Shown here one piece after another: positions 53,153-63,051 of a stretch of 64,000 nt of DNA; within the stretch, counting starts at the first letter, position 1, and every line of letters starts with the position of its first letter. Where the stretch lies: positions 1-64,000 of the forward strand of contig NZ_VCNI01000002.1 of assembly GCF_005937185.1 (NCBI RefSeq), read 5' to 3'. The DNA is from Flagellimonas algicola. GTDB lineage: Bacteria > Bacteroidota > Bacteroidia > Flavobacteriales > Flavobacteriaceae. Made by a program: the position numbers and the translations under genes. The notes beneath the pieces are model-generated. The model made no database searches and was not told where the DNA came from. It saw only the letters and a list, made by a program, of their open reading frames with translations.

Positions 53153-54211
53153 TTACTCGACAGAGGCTAAAGTTTCTTTGAAAGTAGCTTGTTCTGCAAT
53201 CCACTTGTTATATTCTTCCTCGGTTTCCACTATGATTTTCATCTGCATGTTGTAATGTGATTTTCCACAAATCTTGTTACAAAGCAATACGTAATCGAAC
53301 TCCCAGGGGTCAGAGTTGGGTTTGCCTTCGGCAGCCCATTTGGCCCTTAATGTGTTTGTTCTTTTCACCTTGTCCACTACATCCGGGTTACGTCTCATTT
53401 CCTCAGTGGTAATGGTCGGCGTAAAGGAAAACTGTGTAATCATACCTGGAACACAGTTCATTTGTGCCCTAAAGTGCGGCATATAGGCGGAGTGCAATAC
53501 ATCCTGTGAACGCATCATAAAATTCACTTTTCGCCCTACTGGTAAATGCAATTCCTTAACCAAAATATCGTCCGCTGAATTGGGGTCAGATTCGTCCAAT
53601 CCCAAAACGTTGGCCCTATCAATATCAATAAGTCTTACGCTGGCATCTCCCAATACATTGTCTTCACCGCCATAGCGAGCTGTCCAATTAAACTGCTGGG
53701 CATACAATTCCACAATCAAGGGATCGTCCTCATCGTTGACATCCATGATATTGGTCCAAGTATATAATCCCCAAAGAATCAAACCTGCCAAAACGATAAC
53801 GGGAATGATGGTCCAGATGAACTCCAAACGGTCATTGTCCGCAAAGAAAAGTGCTTTCTTCCCTTTTTCTCCTCTGTATTTGTATGCGAAATAGTGCAAA
53901 AGAGCCTGAGTAATGGTCTGCACCACAAAAATGATGGCGAAGGAAACCCACATCAATTCGTCGTATCCACCTCCATGTGCTGAAGACGCTTCTGGCAACA
54001 ATACCTTGGAGTACTTCGCAAAACTAAAGATGGTGATACCATAAATGAAGATTAAAAATGCAAACATTAGATAACCGTTATACTTGTTATCCTTGTCCGT
54101 TGCTACTCCAGTTTCTTCCGCTTTAAGTTGGGACAATTCAAAAATCTTGGTCATTTGCCAGATTGCAATTGCCACCAGTACTAAAACAGTCAATGTTAAT
54201 AATGCAGTCAT
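53153..54211 (-). CDS. coxB: Heme-copper oxidase subunit II (CuA subunit)
   Basis: 352 aa. N-terminal membrane helices, including an extra one relative to the two-helix standard (TALLTLTVLVLVAIAI, YLMFAFLIFIYGITIFSF, IFVVQTITQALLHYF, IIPVIVLAGLILWGLY). The periplasmic CuA domain follows with the DVLHSAYMPHFRAQMN loop and LLCNKICGKSHYNM (two CuA Cys, His, Met). The usual Glu of CxExC is Lys here; that residue binds through its backbone, so function is probably kept. There is no attached cytochrome c domain, so electrons must arrive via ActE or another cytochrome. Confidence 0.95.
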   Translation of the reverse strand: MTALLTLTVLVLVAIAIWQMTKIFELSQLKAEETGVATDKDNKYNGYLMFAFLIFIYGITIFSFAKYSKVLLPEASSAHGGGYDELMWVSFAIIFVVQTITQALLHYFAYKYRGEKGKKALFFADNDRLEFIWTIIPVIVLAGLILWGLYTWTNIMDVNDEDDPLIVELYAQQFNWTARYGGEDNVLGDASVRLIDIDRANVLGLDESDPNSADDILVKELHLPVGRKVNFMMRSQDVLHSAYMPHFRAQMNCVPGMITQFSFTPTITTEEMRRNPDVVDKVKRTNTLRAKWAAEGKPNSDPWEFDYVLLCNKICGKSHYNMQMKIIVETEEEYNKWIAEQATFKETLASVE

Positions 54212-54238
54212 TGTATATTGCTCTAAGACTTAATCGTA

Positions 54239-55591
54239 TTAATAATGAAATTGTCTACTTTCCTCAACAAATGGATTTCGCTTGGGTTGTAAAGGATGCT
54301 TGGTCAAGGTGTTGAACACCCAGAAAACAAACAATCCACCAAAGAACAGTATTCCACCAATTTCAGGAATTCCAAAATGCCATTGATCACCCACCGTTGC
54401 CGGCATTACCATATTGTACACATCCAAATAGTGACCAAACAACACCACGATACCAGCCATAATTACAAACCAGTTTATTCTCTTGTAATCACTATTCATT
54501 AGCACCAATAACGGGAAAACGAAATTCATGACCAACATGGAAAAGAAAGGTAATTTGTAATCTTGGAATCTTGCTATGTAGTAGGTAACTTCTTCTGGAA
54601 TGTTCGCGTACCAAATCAACATGAACTGTGAAAACCAAAGGTAGGTCCAGAAAATACTAATGGCGAACATGAATTTGGCCAAATCATGGATATGGCTGTC
54701 GTTCACATTTTCCAAATGTCCCTTAGACTTTAAGTAAATGCTTACCATAGCTATAACCGTGATTCCGGAAACAAACATACTGGCAAATACATACCAGCCA
54801 AACAGCGTGCTAAACCAGTGCGGGTCCAAACTCATAATCCAATCCCATGACATCATGGACTCCGTCACCAGGTAGAATACCAAGAAACCGGCAGACCACC
54901 TAAAGTTCTTTACAAAGTTGGTATTATCATCCGCTTCATCCTGAGCCAAAGACAGTTTTCTGGAAATCTCTCTATAAAATATCCAACCCCCCAAGAAAAT
55001 GGCAGCTCTTACCAAAAAGAAGGTTGGGTTAAGGTACCCTGCTTTACCTTGCAATAACTTATCATGGGCCACAACGTCCGCATCCATCCACACAAACATA
55101 TGGTTCATGTGCAATACGGAAAGTACCAAAATCACAAATACAATAATCCCTCCGGGAACCAGATAGGCTGTAATCCCTTCCATTACCCTAAACAATAGTG
55201 GGGACCATCCTGCCTGCGAAGCTCTTTGAATGGCATAGAAAGCCAAAACCCCAAGGGCAATCATAAAGAAAAAGAATGCCGCGACATACAATGCAGACCA
55301 AGGCCTGTTTTGCAATTGGTGCAACAAATGCTCATCATGGGATGCATCATGACCTTCTTCATGTGCAGCTTCCTGTCCGTGGCCAGCTGCTTCACCATGC
55401 GTATCTTCTGTTGCATGCTCAGCTGCCTCGGCATGACCACCACCATGATCATCGTGATGGGCGGATGCCACAATTGCCTTAGCTTCTTCCACAGTGCTTG
55501 GGGCAGAGGTAAAACCGATCACTAAAAAAATCAGCCCTACTGCCATGGCAATGAAAGATCCTATTTTAAGTCTGTTTGAAAACGTGTACAT
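54239..55591 (-). CDS. actF: ActF, quinone-binding membrane subunit of Alternative Complex III
   Basis: 450 aa from the ATG at 55591 (an in-frame TTG at 55606 was rejected as it abuts actE). About 10 membrane helices, a smaller relative of ActC/NrfD. A periplasmic His/Glu/Ala-rich segment at about 45-90 (AHHDDHGGGHAEAAEH and DASHDEHLLH) is notable and could bind copper or another metal. Order and size match ActF of the actABCDEF operon. ACIII oxidises quinol and reduces cytochrome c or the oxidase directly. Confidence 0.92.
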   Translation of the reverse strand: MYTFSNRLKIGSFIAMAVGLIFLVIGFTSAPSTVEEAKAIVASAHHDDHGGGHAEAAEHATEDTHGEAAGHGQEAAHEEGHDASHDEHLLHQLQNRPWSALYVAAFFFFMIALGVLAFYAIQRASQAGWSPLLFRVMEGITAYLVPGGIIVFVILVLSVLHMNHMFVWMDADVVAHDKLLQGKAGYLNPTFFLVRAAIFLGGWIFYREISRKLSLAQDEADDNTNFVKNFRWSAGFLVFYLVTESMMSWDWIMSLDPHWFSTLFGWYVFASMFVSGITVIAMVSIYLKSKGHLENVNDSHIHDLAKFMFAISIFWTYLWFSQFMLIWYANIPEEVTYYIARFQDYKLPFFSMLVMNFVFPLLVLMNSDYKRINWFVIMAGIVVLFGHYLDVYNMVMPATVGDQWHFGIPEIGGILFFGGLFVFWVFNTLTKHPLQPKRNPFVEESRQFHY

Positions 55592-55606
55592 AGTATACTT
55601 ATCCAA

Positions 55607-56176
55607 TTATTTTGTTAGGTCTTCCTTTAACTTCATCACGTACTCGGACACTTGCCACATTTCTTCCTCATTGGCAAGCTGAGCGGCATATGAACCCATG
55701 GAGTTCAAACCATAATATACGGTATGATAGGTACTTCCCACGGTAATATTTCGGGCCACATCATCATAGCTGGGCACGCCCAATATTTTTTCACGCTTTA
55801 CCAGAGTACCCTGTCCTTTTCCTTTTGGACCGTGACAAATGGCACAATAGATATCGTACAATTCCTTTCCTTTTGCCAAATTGGACTCACTTTGCAAGGA
55901 ATCCAATGGGCTTGGCTCCAATCTAGCCAAATCCTTTCCTTCCAGAGTGTTCTCAAATTTATAGGGCATGTAGCCTCTAGAAATCGTATTTTCCGGCGGA
56001 AGAAGGGCTTCTGTTCCTTGAGGGAACAAACCATTATCCACGCCTTGATAGGTTTCATACCCAACCGGTTCGTACATGTTTGGCATATACTGGTAGTTTG
56101 GGCTATTCTTATCCGCGCACGAAGCCAGGGACAGAACCAAAATTAAAACAATACCTATTTTACCTAAATGCTTCAT
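55607..56176 (-). CDS. actE: ActE, monoheme cytochrome c lipoprotein of Alternative Complex III
   Basis: 189 aa from the ATG at 56176; nine codons upstream overlap actD. Lipoprotein signal ending LASC. One heme site CAICHG in the C-terminal half, with candidate axial Met in LNSMGSYA. It is likely the electron exit of ACIII toward the oxidase. The 5-base gap to actD and 16-base gap to actF are typical of the compact operon. Confidence 0.93.
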   Translation of the reverse strand: MKHLGKIGIVLILVLSLASCADKNSPNYQYMPNMYEPVGYETYQGVDNGLFPQGTEALLPPENTISRGYMPYKFENTLEGKDLARLEPSPLDSLQSESNLAKGKELYDIYCAICHGPKGKGQGTLVKREKILGVPSYDDVARNITVGSTYHTVYYGLNSMGSYAAQLANEEEMWQVSEYVMKLKEDLTK

Positions 56177-56180
56177 AGTA

Positions 56181-56708
56181 TTACGACTCCTTTTCAGTAA
56201 CATTTATTTCCACAGCTCCAGTATCCCACAACAAGGTGGTCAACTCATCTTCGTTATCATGTATCCCGATTTCCATCAAAAAATGATCGTCGGTTGTTCT
56301 TACATCTGGATTTTCAGCTTTCTTAAAAGGCCACATTCTACTTCTAAGATAAAATGTGATTACCATCAAGTGGGCAGCAAAGAAAACGGTCATCTCAAAC
56401 ATGATAGGAACAAAGGCCGGCATGTTTTCCAAGTAGCTAAAGCTGGGCTTACCACCAATGTCCTGAGGCCAATCATCTATCATGATATAATTCATCATGA
56501 CAATAGCCACCGCAAGACCCAAACATCCATACATAAAAGATGTGATTGCAATCCGCGTATCCGCAAGTCCCATGGCCTTGTCTAGACCGTGCACCGGAAA
56601 AGGGGTATACACTTCCTCAATGTGGTGATGTTCTGCCCTCACTTTCTTCACGGCATGCATCAATACATCGTCATCATTATAAAGTGCTTGTATAACTTTT
56701 GAAGCCAT
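56181..56708 (-). CDS. actD: ActD (DUF3341) subunit of Alternative Complex III
   Basis: 175 aa. Two membrane helices (about 55-77 and 98-125) between soluble ends. DUF3341 signature YTPFPVHGLDKAMGL. It bridges ActB/ActC and has no cofactor. Only two bases separate it from actC. Confidence 0.93.
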   Translation of the reverse strand: MASKVIQALYNDDDVLMHAVKKVRAEHHHIEEVYTPFPVHGLDKAMGLADTRIAITSFMYGCLGLAVAIVMMNYIMIDDWPQDIGGKPSFSYLENMPAFVPIMFEMTVFFAAHLMVITFYLRSRMWPFKKAENPDVRTTDDHFLMEIGIHDNEDELTTLLWDTGAVEINVTEKES

Positions 56709-56710
56709 AA

Positions 56711-58435
56711 CTACTTTTTATCGTTTAATTTTTTAGCTTGTCCAGCCCAATCATCCCGCTGTGCCCTACCTGGGAACGAGCCTGTGATCGAATCCAACAA
56801 ATCGTATTCTTTCTCGGTCATTTTACTTACCTGAGCGAAGGTATAAATCCCGATTTGGTTCAAGGTTTCCTCCATTTGAGGTCCAATCCCCTTAACTTTT
56901 TTCAAATCGTCTACCTGATCTGTTGTAGCATCAAAGGTTCCGATAGCTCCCAATAAGGATGCTACTTGGTTCTCATCTGCCTCAGACTTTGCTTCTGTTG
57001 CTGCTGCTTTTTCCACTTTTCCACCTTTTGAAGGTTTTTCATATAGTGGTTTTCCAGCCTCACGAAGATTCTTGAATCGTTCACCAGAAGATTTCAATAT
57101 AGATTTCACCTCTGCTTGCGCAATTACAGGGAAGGTTCTGGAATACAATAGGAACAACACGAAGAAGAATCCGATGGTTCCAATAAAGATTCCAACATCC
57201 ACAAAAGTTGGAGAGAACATCGTCCAAGAAGAAGGCAAGTAATCTCTGTGCAAAGAGGTTACAATGATCACAAAACGCTCAAACCACATTCCTATGTTTA
57301 CCACAATGGAAATAAAGAATGAGAACATGATACTGGTACGCAATTTCTTGAACCACATGAACTGTGGTGAGAACACGTTACAGGTCATCATGGACCAGTA
57401 TGCCCACCAGTAAGGTCCTGTAGCCCTGTTCAGGAATGCATACTGTTCGTACTCCACGCCGGAATACCAGGCGATGAACAACTCCGTGATATACGCACAA
57501 CCCACAATGGATCCTGTGATCATGATTACAATGTTCATCAACTCTATATGCTGTACGGTAATATATGCCTCTAGGTGACATACTTTACGCATGATGATCA
57601 AGAGGGTGTTTACCATGGCAAATCCTGAGAAAATAGCTCCCGCAACAAAGTATGGTGGGAAGATGGTAGTGTGCCATCCAGGAATTACCGAAGTAGCAAA
57701 GTCAAAAGATACAATGGTGTGTACCGAAAGTACCAATGGTGTAGCCAAACCAGCCAATACCAAAGAAACTTCCTCAAATCGCTGCCAATCTTTTGCTCTA
57801 CCCGTCCAACCGAAACTTAACAGGCTGTATATTTTCTTTTGGAATGGCTTAATAGCTCTATCCCTGATCATGGCAAAGTCAGGCAATAGACCTGTCCACC
57901 AGAACACCAAGGAAACGGACAAATAAGTAGAGATCGCAAATACATCCCAAAGCAAGGGGGAGTTAAAGTTTACCCACAGCGAACCAAATTGGTTTGGAAT
58001 AGGCAATACCCAATAGGCCAACCATGGACGTCCCATGTGAATAATTGGAAACAATCCGGCCTGGATAACAGAGAAAATGGTCATTGCTTCTGCAGAACGG
58101 TTGATTGCCATTCTCCATTTCTGTCTAAACAGCAGCAATACTGCAGAAATCAGGGTTCCTGCGTGACCAATACCTACCCACCAAACGAAGTTTGTAATAT
58201 CCCAGGCCCAGTTTACGGTCTTGTTCAGACCCCAAACCCCAATACCTGTGGAAATGGTGTAAATAATACATCCTATACCCCAAAGGAATGCAACCAAGGC
58301 AATGGAAAATACAATCCACCATTGTTTATTGGCCTTTCCCTCTACCGGAGCGGCGATATCCACGGTAACATCATGGTATCCTTTATCTCCAAGTACTAAG
58401 GGCTTTCGAATAGGTGCTTCGTAATGCGACGCCAT
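56711..58435 (-). CDS. actC: ActC (NrfD/PsrC type) with C-terminal helix-hairpin-helix extension
   Basis: 574 aa. Residues 1-450 are the 10-helix NrfD quinol-binding subunit (WWVGIGHAGTLISAVLLLFRQKWR, HTIVSFDFATSVIPGWHTTIFPPYFVAGA). Residues about 450-507 are a charged linker. Residues about 508-574 form an extra soluble domain with VDDLKKVKGIGPQMEETLNQ and IYTFAQVSKMTEKEY, a helix-hairpin-helix-type unit as in DNA-binding and L21-like proteins. The core ActC role is quinol oxidation; the tail's function is unknown. Confidence 0.93.
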   Translation of the reverse strand: MASHYEAPIRKPLVLGDKGYHDVTVDIAAPVEGKANKQWWIVFSIALVAFLWGIGCIIYTISTGIGVWGLNKTVNWAWDITNFVWWVGIGHAGTLISAVLLLFRQKWRMAINRSAEAMTIFSVIQAGLFPIIHMGRPWLAYWVLPIPNQFGSLWVNFNSPLLWDVFAISTYLSVSLVFWWTGLLPDFAMIRDRAIKPFQKKIYSLLSFGWTGRAKDWQRFEEVSLVLAGLATPLVLSVHTIVSFDFATSVIPGWHTTIFPPYFVAGAIFSGFAMVNTLLIIMRKVCHLEAYITVQHIELMNIVIMITGSIVGCAYITELFIAWYSGVEYEQYAFLNRATGPYWWAYWSMMTCNVFSPQFMWFKKLRTSIMFSFFISIVVNIGMWFERFVIIVTSLHRDYLPSSWTMFSPTFVDVGIFIGTIGFFFVLFLLYSRTFPVIAQAEVKSILKSSGERFKNLREAGKPLYEKPSKGGKVEKAAATEAKSEADENQVASLLGAIGTFDATTDQVDDLKKVKGIGPQMEETLNQIGIYTFAQVSKMTEKEYDLLDSITGSFPGRAQRDDWAGQAKKLNDKK

Positions 58436-58468
58436 AATTTATCTTCTAGTTACTTCTTTATTAATTGA

Positions 58469-61400
58469 TTAAGCCTCGTTGGTATTTCTTACCTTAACAT
58501 GATAGAACACGTTGGGTTTAGTCCCTACATGTTCCAACAAGTGGTACATTCTGTCATCTTCCTTCAATTCGGCAATCTTGCTGTGCTCATCGTTAATATC
58601 ACCAAACACCATAGCTCCACTGCTACAAGCAGCTGAACAGGCCGTCTGGAATTCTCCGTCCTTAACCTCACGACCGTCCCTTTTGGCATCCAAAATGGTT
58701 TTTTGGGTCATTTGGATACACATAGAACATTTTTCCATAACTCCTCTTGAACGCACATTAACATCTGGGTTAATGACCATTTTCCCAAGGTCGTTGTTCA
58801 TGTTGAAATCAAACTCATCATTGTCGTAGTAAAGGAACCAGTTGAATCTACGTACTTTATAAGGACAGTTGTTGGCACAATATCTTGTACCTACACAACG
58901 GTTATATGCCATTTGGTTTTGCCCTTGTCTACCGTGTGATGTAGCAGCCACGGGACAAACGGTCTCACAAGGTGCATGATTACAGTGTTGGCACATTACC
59001 GGCTGGAAAGCAACCTGCGGATTTGCAGAAGCATCCTCCATCTGACCCAAACCACCTAAAGTACCTTGGTCTCCAAACAAGCCTTCCAAGCCATCTTTCT
59101 TTTCATTATCCTGCTCAAAGGTCTCTTCTGAAGAATAATATCTATCGATACGCAACCAGTGCATATCCCTCGACTTTCTAATTTCCTCTTTCCCCACTAC
59201 AGGAACATTGTTCTCTGCATGACATGCAATAACACAAGCACCACATCCAGTACACGCGTTTAGGTCAATGGAAAGATTAAAATGATGCCCAATGGAACGA
59301 TCAAACTCTTCCCACAAATCAGCATCCGGAGAAGTAACCGGAATTTCTTGGTGGTTCAAGCTAACGTGTGGCATTGGGTTCCACTCGTGATGGTCTTTGG
59401 TATTGAAAATTTCCAAGGATGTTTCCTTAATGATATCTCCCCTACCCATCAACGTCTTATGTAACTGAACACAAGCAAATTCGTGATCACCAGAAGCTTT
59501 TTCCAAACTCACGGACTGAACATCCGAGAAATTTTTGTACAGCGCAAAAGCATTGACACCAGTGGCCATTTCCGCTTTCATTCCAGCTTCACGACCGTAC
59601 CCAAAGGAAAGTCCCACAGTACCTGGCGCCTGTCCTGGTTGAATGATCACAGGAACCTTATTTAATACTGTACCATCTACAGTAAGGTTTATATAACTAC
59701 CGTTCAATCCACCATCAGCCACATTGTAGTTTTCCAACTCCAGATTTTCAGCATCTGCTTTGGATACCGTTACATAATTGTCCCAAGAAACTCGGGAAAT
59801 AGGATCAGGGAATTCTTGCAACCATGGGTTGTTGGCCTGTTTGCCGTCCCCCATTCCTACTTTGGAGTATAACACTAGTTCCGTTCCAGAACTGGTACTG
59901 TTTACCAAAGAATTTACTGCCGCAGATATTGGGGCAATGCTTTCCGCTTCGTCGCCTTCTGTACTTTCCGCAACACTTTCAGCAGCTGTCTCTTCTTCAG
60001 CCGCTGTAGGAACAAAAACACCATCTTGTAGTGCCTGATTCCAATCCCCGCCTTGTAATAGCGAAGTATTCCAATTTTCTTTTATGTATTCGTAGTAGCT
60101 TTGATCCTTGCCCAACCAGTTCAACAAAGCAGTTTGTATCTGACGTGTATCGAAAAGTTCACGAATGGCGGGCTGGGTCAAGCTGTATTGTCCTTTTTTG
60201 AACTCGGCATCACCCCAAGATTCCAAATAATGGGAAGCAGCTGCCACAAATTGTGAAGACTGTGCAGTTTCATCATTATTGAATGAAAAACTTACCGAAA
60301 CATCCACTTTTCCAAGACCTTCAATGAATTCTGAAGCATTTGGCAAGGAATAGGCTGGGTTAACCCCGTCCATGATCAATATTCCAACCCGACCGGCATT
60401 CATATCTGTAACTAACTTGTTCACTTTGGCCGAATCACCTTGACGTACATATTTTGGGCTTTCAGCATCAAAGGCCTCACTAGCCAACAACTTATTGATT
60501 GCCAATACTACTGTTTGCGCATGAATATCATTCAATCCTGTTACCACAACGGCCTTGCTTCCAGCTTTTCTGATCTGCGCAGCAACACTTTCCACAGCAG
60601 CATCCACATCCGAAGTACCTCCACCCAAGTTGCTACCATTTAGCTTGCTATACAGTTTGGCTAAAGCTATTTTCTGTTGGGTTGGTGTCATTGGGTAACG
60701 CTTGTCCGCATTGGCACCCGTCAAGGACATATTGGCCTCCAACTGCACATGCTTGGACATTTTACCATGATTTGGCACACGACCTTTAGCATATCCACTG
60801 TCATATCCTCCACCTTGCCAGTCTCCCAAAAAGTCAGCACCAAAAGAAACAATCAGGTCTGCCTTTTCAAAATTGTAATCTGCCAAAGCGCGCTCACTAT
60901 AGGCGGCTTCAAAGGCATTGAGGGCAGCATCCTCGGAAATGGCATCATAAACCACGTGGTTTACGTTGTCTCCATATTCAGCTTTGAACTCAGCTATTAA
61001 TTTATCAGTGGATGGACTTGCGTAGGTTTGGGTCAACAAAACAATTTGCCTGTTAGAACCTTTAAGGTTACCCAATTTAGCCTTTACATTGGCATCCAAT
61101 ATTTTCCAGTCAATGGGATTTCCTCCTTGCGATGGCCCTTGAACCCTTTTACTATCATATAAGGACAAAACAGAAGCTTGCACTCTGGCATTGGCACTTC
61201 CATTAACCTTGGCATCCGTATTGTTCTCAATCTTTATTGGTCGCCCTTCTCGGGTTTTGACCAAAATACTGGCAAAATCAAATCCATCTGCAATGGTTGT
61301 TGCATAGTAGTTTGCAACCCCGGGAACAATATTGTCCGGTTGCACCACATAAGGAATGGATTTATGCACAGGTCCCTCACAGGCCGCAACAGTTGCAGCC

Positions 61401-61591
61401 GCCGTACTGAAACCCACATATTTTAAGAAGTCCCTTCTGTTGGTGGTTGTGGCCGACAAATTTTCCTTGTCGCCCAAAAACTCATCCACAGGGATTTGTT
61501 CCATGAATTCGTTTTGTCTTAGCGTCTCAACAATGGAATCGTTCGGATTTAGCTCCGCTTCGCTCTTCCAATATTTTTTGTTTGATGCCAT
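58469..61591 (-). CDS. actB: ActB, iron-sulfur/molybdopterin-like subunit of Alternative Complex III
   Basis: 1040 aa. Twin-arginine signal-like segment near residue 52 (TTNRRDFLKYVGFSTAA) ending AACEG, a variant lipidation/Tat site. The molybdopterin-oxidoreductase-like domain (about 90-720) is expected to lack the cofactor. The ferredoxin domain (about 770-1010) has four Cys clusters (CTGCGACVIAC, CQHCNHAPCETVC, CVGTRYCANNC, CSMCIQM with ACSAAC) for three 4Fe-4S and one 3Fe-4S. It carries electrons from quinol toward ActA hemes. There is an alanine/glutamate-rich low-complexity insertion around residues 535-555. Confidence 0.95.
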   Translation of the reverse strand: MASNKKYWKSEAELNPNDSIVETLRQNEFMEQIPVDEFLGDKENLSATTTNRRDFLKYVGFSTAAATVAACEGPVHKSIPYVVQPDNIVPGVANYYATTIADGFDFASILVKTREGRPIKIENNTDAKVNGSANARVQASVLSLYDSKRVQGPSQGGNPIDWKILDANVKAKLGNLKGSNRQIVLLTQTYASPSTDKLIAEFKAEYGDNVNHVVYDAISEDAALNAFEAAYSERALADYNFEKADLIVSFGADFLGDWQGGGYDSGYAKGRVPNHGKMSKHVQLEANMSLTGANADKRYPMTPTQQKIALAKLYSKLNGSNLGGGTSDVDAAVESVAAQIRKAGSKAVVVTGLNDIHAQTVVLAINKLLASEAFDAESPKYVRQGDSAKVNKLVTDMNAGRVGILIMDGVNPAYSLPNASEFIEGLGKVDVSVSFSFNNDETAQSSQFVAAASHYLESWGDAEFKKGQYSLTQPAIRELFDTRQIQTALLNWLGKDQSYYEYIKENWNTSLLQGGDWNQALQDGVFVPTAAEEETAAESVAESTEGDEAESIAPISAAVNSLVNSTSSGTELVLYSKVGMGDGKQANNPWLQEFPDPISRVSWDNYVTVSKADAENLELENYNVADGGLNGSYINLTVDGTVLNKVPVIIQPGQAPGTVGLSFGYGREAGMKAEMATGVNAFALYKNFSDVQSVSLEKASGDHEFACVQLHKTLMGRGDIIKETSLEIFNTKDHHEWNPMPHVSLNHQEIPVTSPDADLWEEFDRSIGHHFNLSIDLNACTGCGACVIACHAENNVPVVGKEEIRKSRDMHWLRIDRYYSSEETFEQDNEKKDGLEGLFGDQGTLGGLGQMEDASANPQVAFQPVMCQHCNHAPCETVCPVAATSHGRQGQNQMAYNRCVGTRYCANNCPYKVRRFNWFLYYDNDEFDFNMNNDLGKMVINPDVNVRSRGVMEKCSMCIQMTQKTILDAKRDGREVKDGEFQTACSAACSSGAMVFGDINDEHSKIAELKEDDRMYHLLEHVGTKPNVFYHVKVRNTNEA

Positions 61592-61623
61592 ACGATATAT
61601 CTGAGATTATCTTCTTTTAATTC

Positions 61624-62964
61624 TTAATAGTGACACTTACCACATTCCAAACCACCCATCATTGCGGCTGTCAATTCTTGAACTCCATACTTCTTGGAAA
61701 GCTCGGCATGTATAGCCGCATAGTACTCATTGCCCTCCATTTTCACGTTGGTTTCCCTGTGACAGTTAATACACCATCCCATGGTCAACGGAGCAAACTG
61801 TTCTACCACTTCCATTTCTTCAACCGGACCATGACAGGTTTGACATTCAATTCCTGCAACTGAAACGTGTTGGGAGTGATTGAAATATGCAAAGTCAGGA
61901 AGATTGTGCACTCTCACCCACTGTACAGGCTGACTTTCCCCTGTATATCTCTGTTCTTCCTCGTCCCATCCAACTGCTTTGTACAATTTCTTAATCTCGC
62001 TGGTGTAGAACTCGTTGGTATAGCCGTTTGCCAAATCCTCCGCACTAGGCCCCTCCGGATTGCCCTTGTACTCATAAATGGATTTATGGCAGTTCATACA
62101 TACATTTAAGGAAGGTATTCCCGAAGTTTTGGAAACCCTAGCTGATGAGTGACAATACTTACATTCAATTTTATTGTCACCAGCGTGAATTTTATGGGAA
62201 TAGTGAATGGGTTGAACCGGGGCATATCCTTGATCCACACCAACCTGCATCATCCACCCGTAAGCGAAATACCCACTTGCCAACAACAAGAAAATGGCAC
62301 TCACCAAAACCAAGAATTGGTTCTTCACAAAAGCCTTCCAGATAGGAAGTCCTTTTTCAGCTTTGTCTTTTTCAAGATCAACCCCATTGGCCTCGGCGAT
62401 TCTTCTCAAGGTGTTGTTCACCAAAATCAACATGATGACCAGCAAACCAAAAACAAGTGCCAACGCACCTAGGATCATTTCATTGGAAATTCCCCCTTCA
62501 GAAGCTCCAGTTCCGTCGGTCGTGGCCGTAGCCGCAGTCACAACAGGTGCAGGAGGTGGTGCCGCCGTATAGGCAAGAATATCATCAATATCTTGATCAG
62601 ACAGCGTAGGGAAAGCAGTCATCGCTGCTTGGTTATATTCTGCATAAATCTTGTTCGCATATGCATCTCCGGCCTTAATCATTCCCGGACTGTTCTTAAT
62701 CCATGTGTAAAGCCACTCCTTGTCCAGACCTTCGTCTTCGGACAGCCTACTTTCCACATTGGCCAGGGCAGGCCCAGTCATTTTACGATCCAAGGCGTGG
62801 CAGGCTGCACAATTCTGATTGAACAGCTGCTTTCCTTTCACAGGATCACCTCCGGCTGCGGCATCAGCGGAAGCTTCCTCTTGCGCATAAAATGAAACGG
62901 AAAAAAGTAGGAGAGAGAAACCTAAAACTTTTGAAAATAGATGGCGGTATAAAACCTTTTTCAT
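61624..62964 (-). CDS. actA: ActA, multiheme cytochrome c subunit of Alternative Complex III, with extra N-terminal cytochrome domain
   Basis: 446 aa from the ATG at 62964; the frame reaches 63054 but the predicted transcription start lies near 63045, and the signal peptide MKKVLYRHLFSKVLGFSLLLFS begins here. Six CxxCH heme sites are visible. One (CAACH) lies in an N-terminal monoheme domain. Five (CKYCH, CMNCH, CQTCH, CINCH, CGKCH) lie in the C-terminal half as in ActA. Two membrane helices separate the halves (MILGALALVFGLLVIMLILV and FLVLVSAIFLLLASGYFAYG). Known ActA is pentaheme, so the N-terminal domain is an added module. First gene of the operon. Confidence 0.92.
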   Translation of the reverse strand: MKKVLYRHLFSKVLGFSLLLFSVSFYAQEEASADAAAGGDPVKGKQLFNQNCAACHALDRKMTGPALANVESRLSEDEGLDKEWLYTWIKNSPGMIKAGDAYANKIYAEYNQAAMTAFPTLSDQDIDDILAYTAAPPPAPVVTAATATTDGTGASEGGISNEMILGALALVFGLLVIMLILVNNTLRRIAEANGVDLEKDKAEKGLPIWKAFVKNQFLVLVSAIFLLLASGYFAYGWMMQVGVDQGYAPVQPIHYSHKIHAGDNKIECKYCHSSARVSKTSGIPSLNVCMNCHKSIYEYKGNPEGPSAEDLANGYTNEFYTSEIKKLYKAVGWDEEEQRYTGESQPVQWVRVHNLPDFAYFNHSQHVSVAGIECQTCHGPVEEMEVVEQFAPLTMGWCINCHRETNVKMEGNEYYAAIHAELSKKYGVQELTAAMMGGLECGKCHY

Positions 62965-63051
62965 ACTAACAGAATTTCTATCGAAATCTTTGGCACGATT
63001 ATTCCAATTGATACTGAGAACAATAGCATTTGGGTGGCCTAAAATCGCAGA

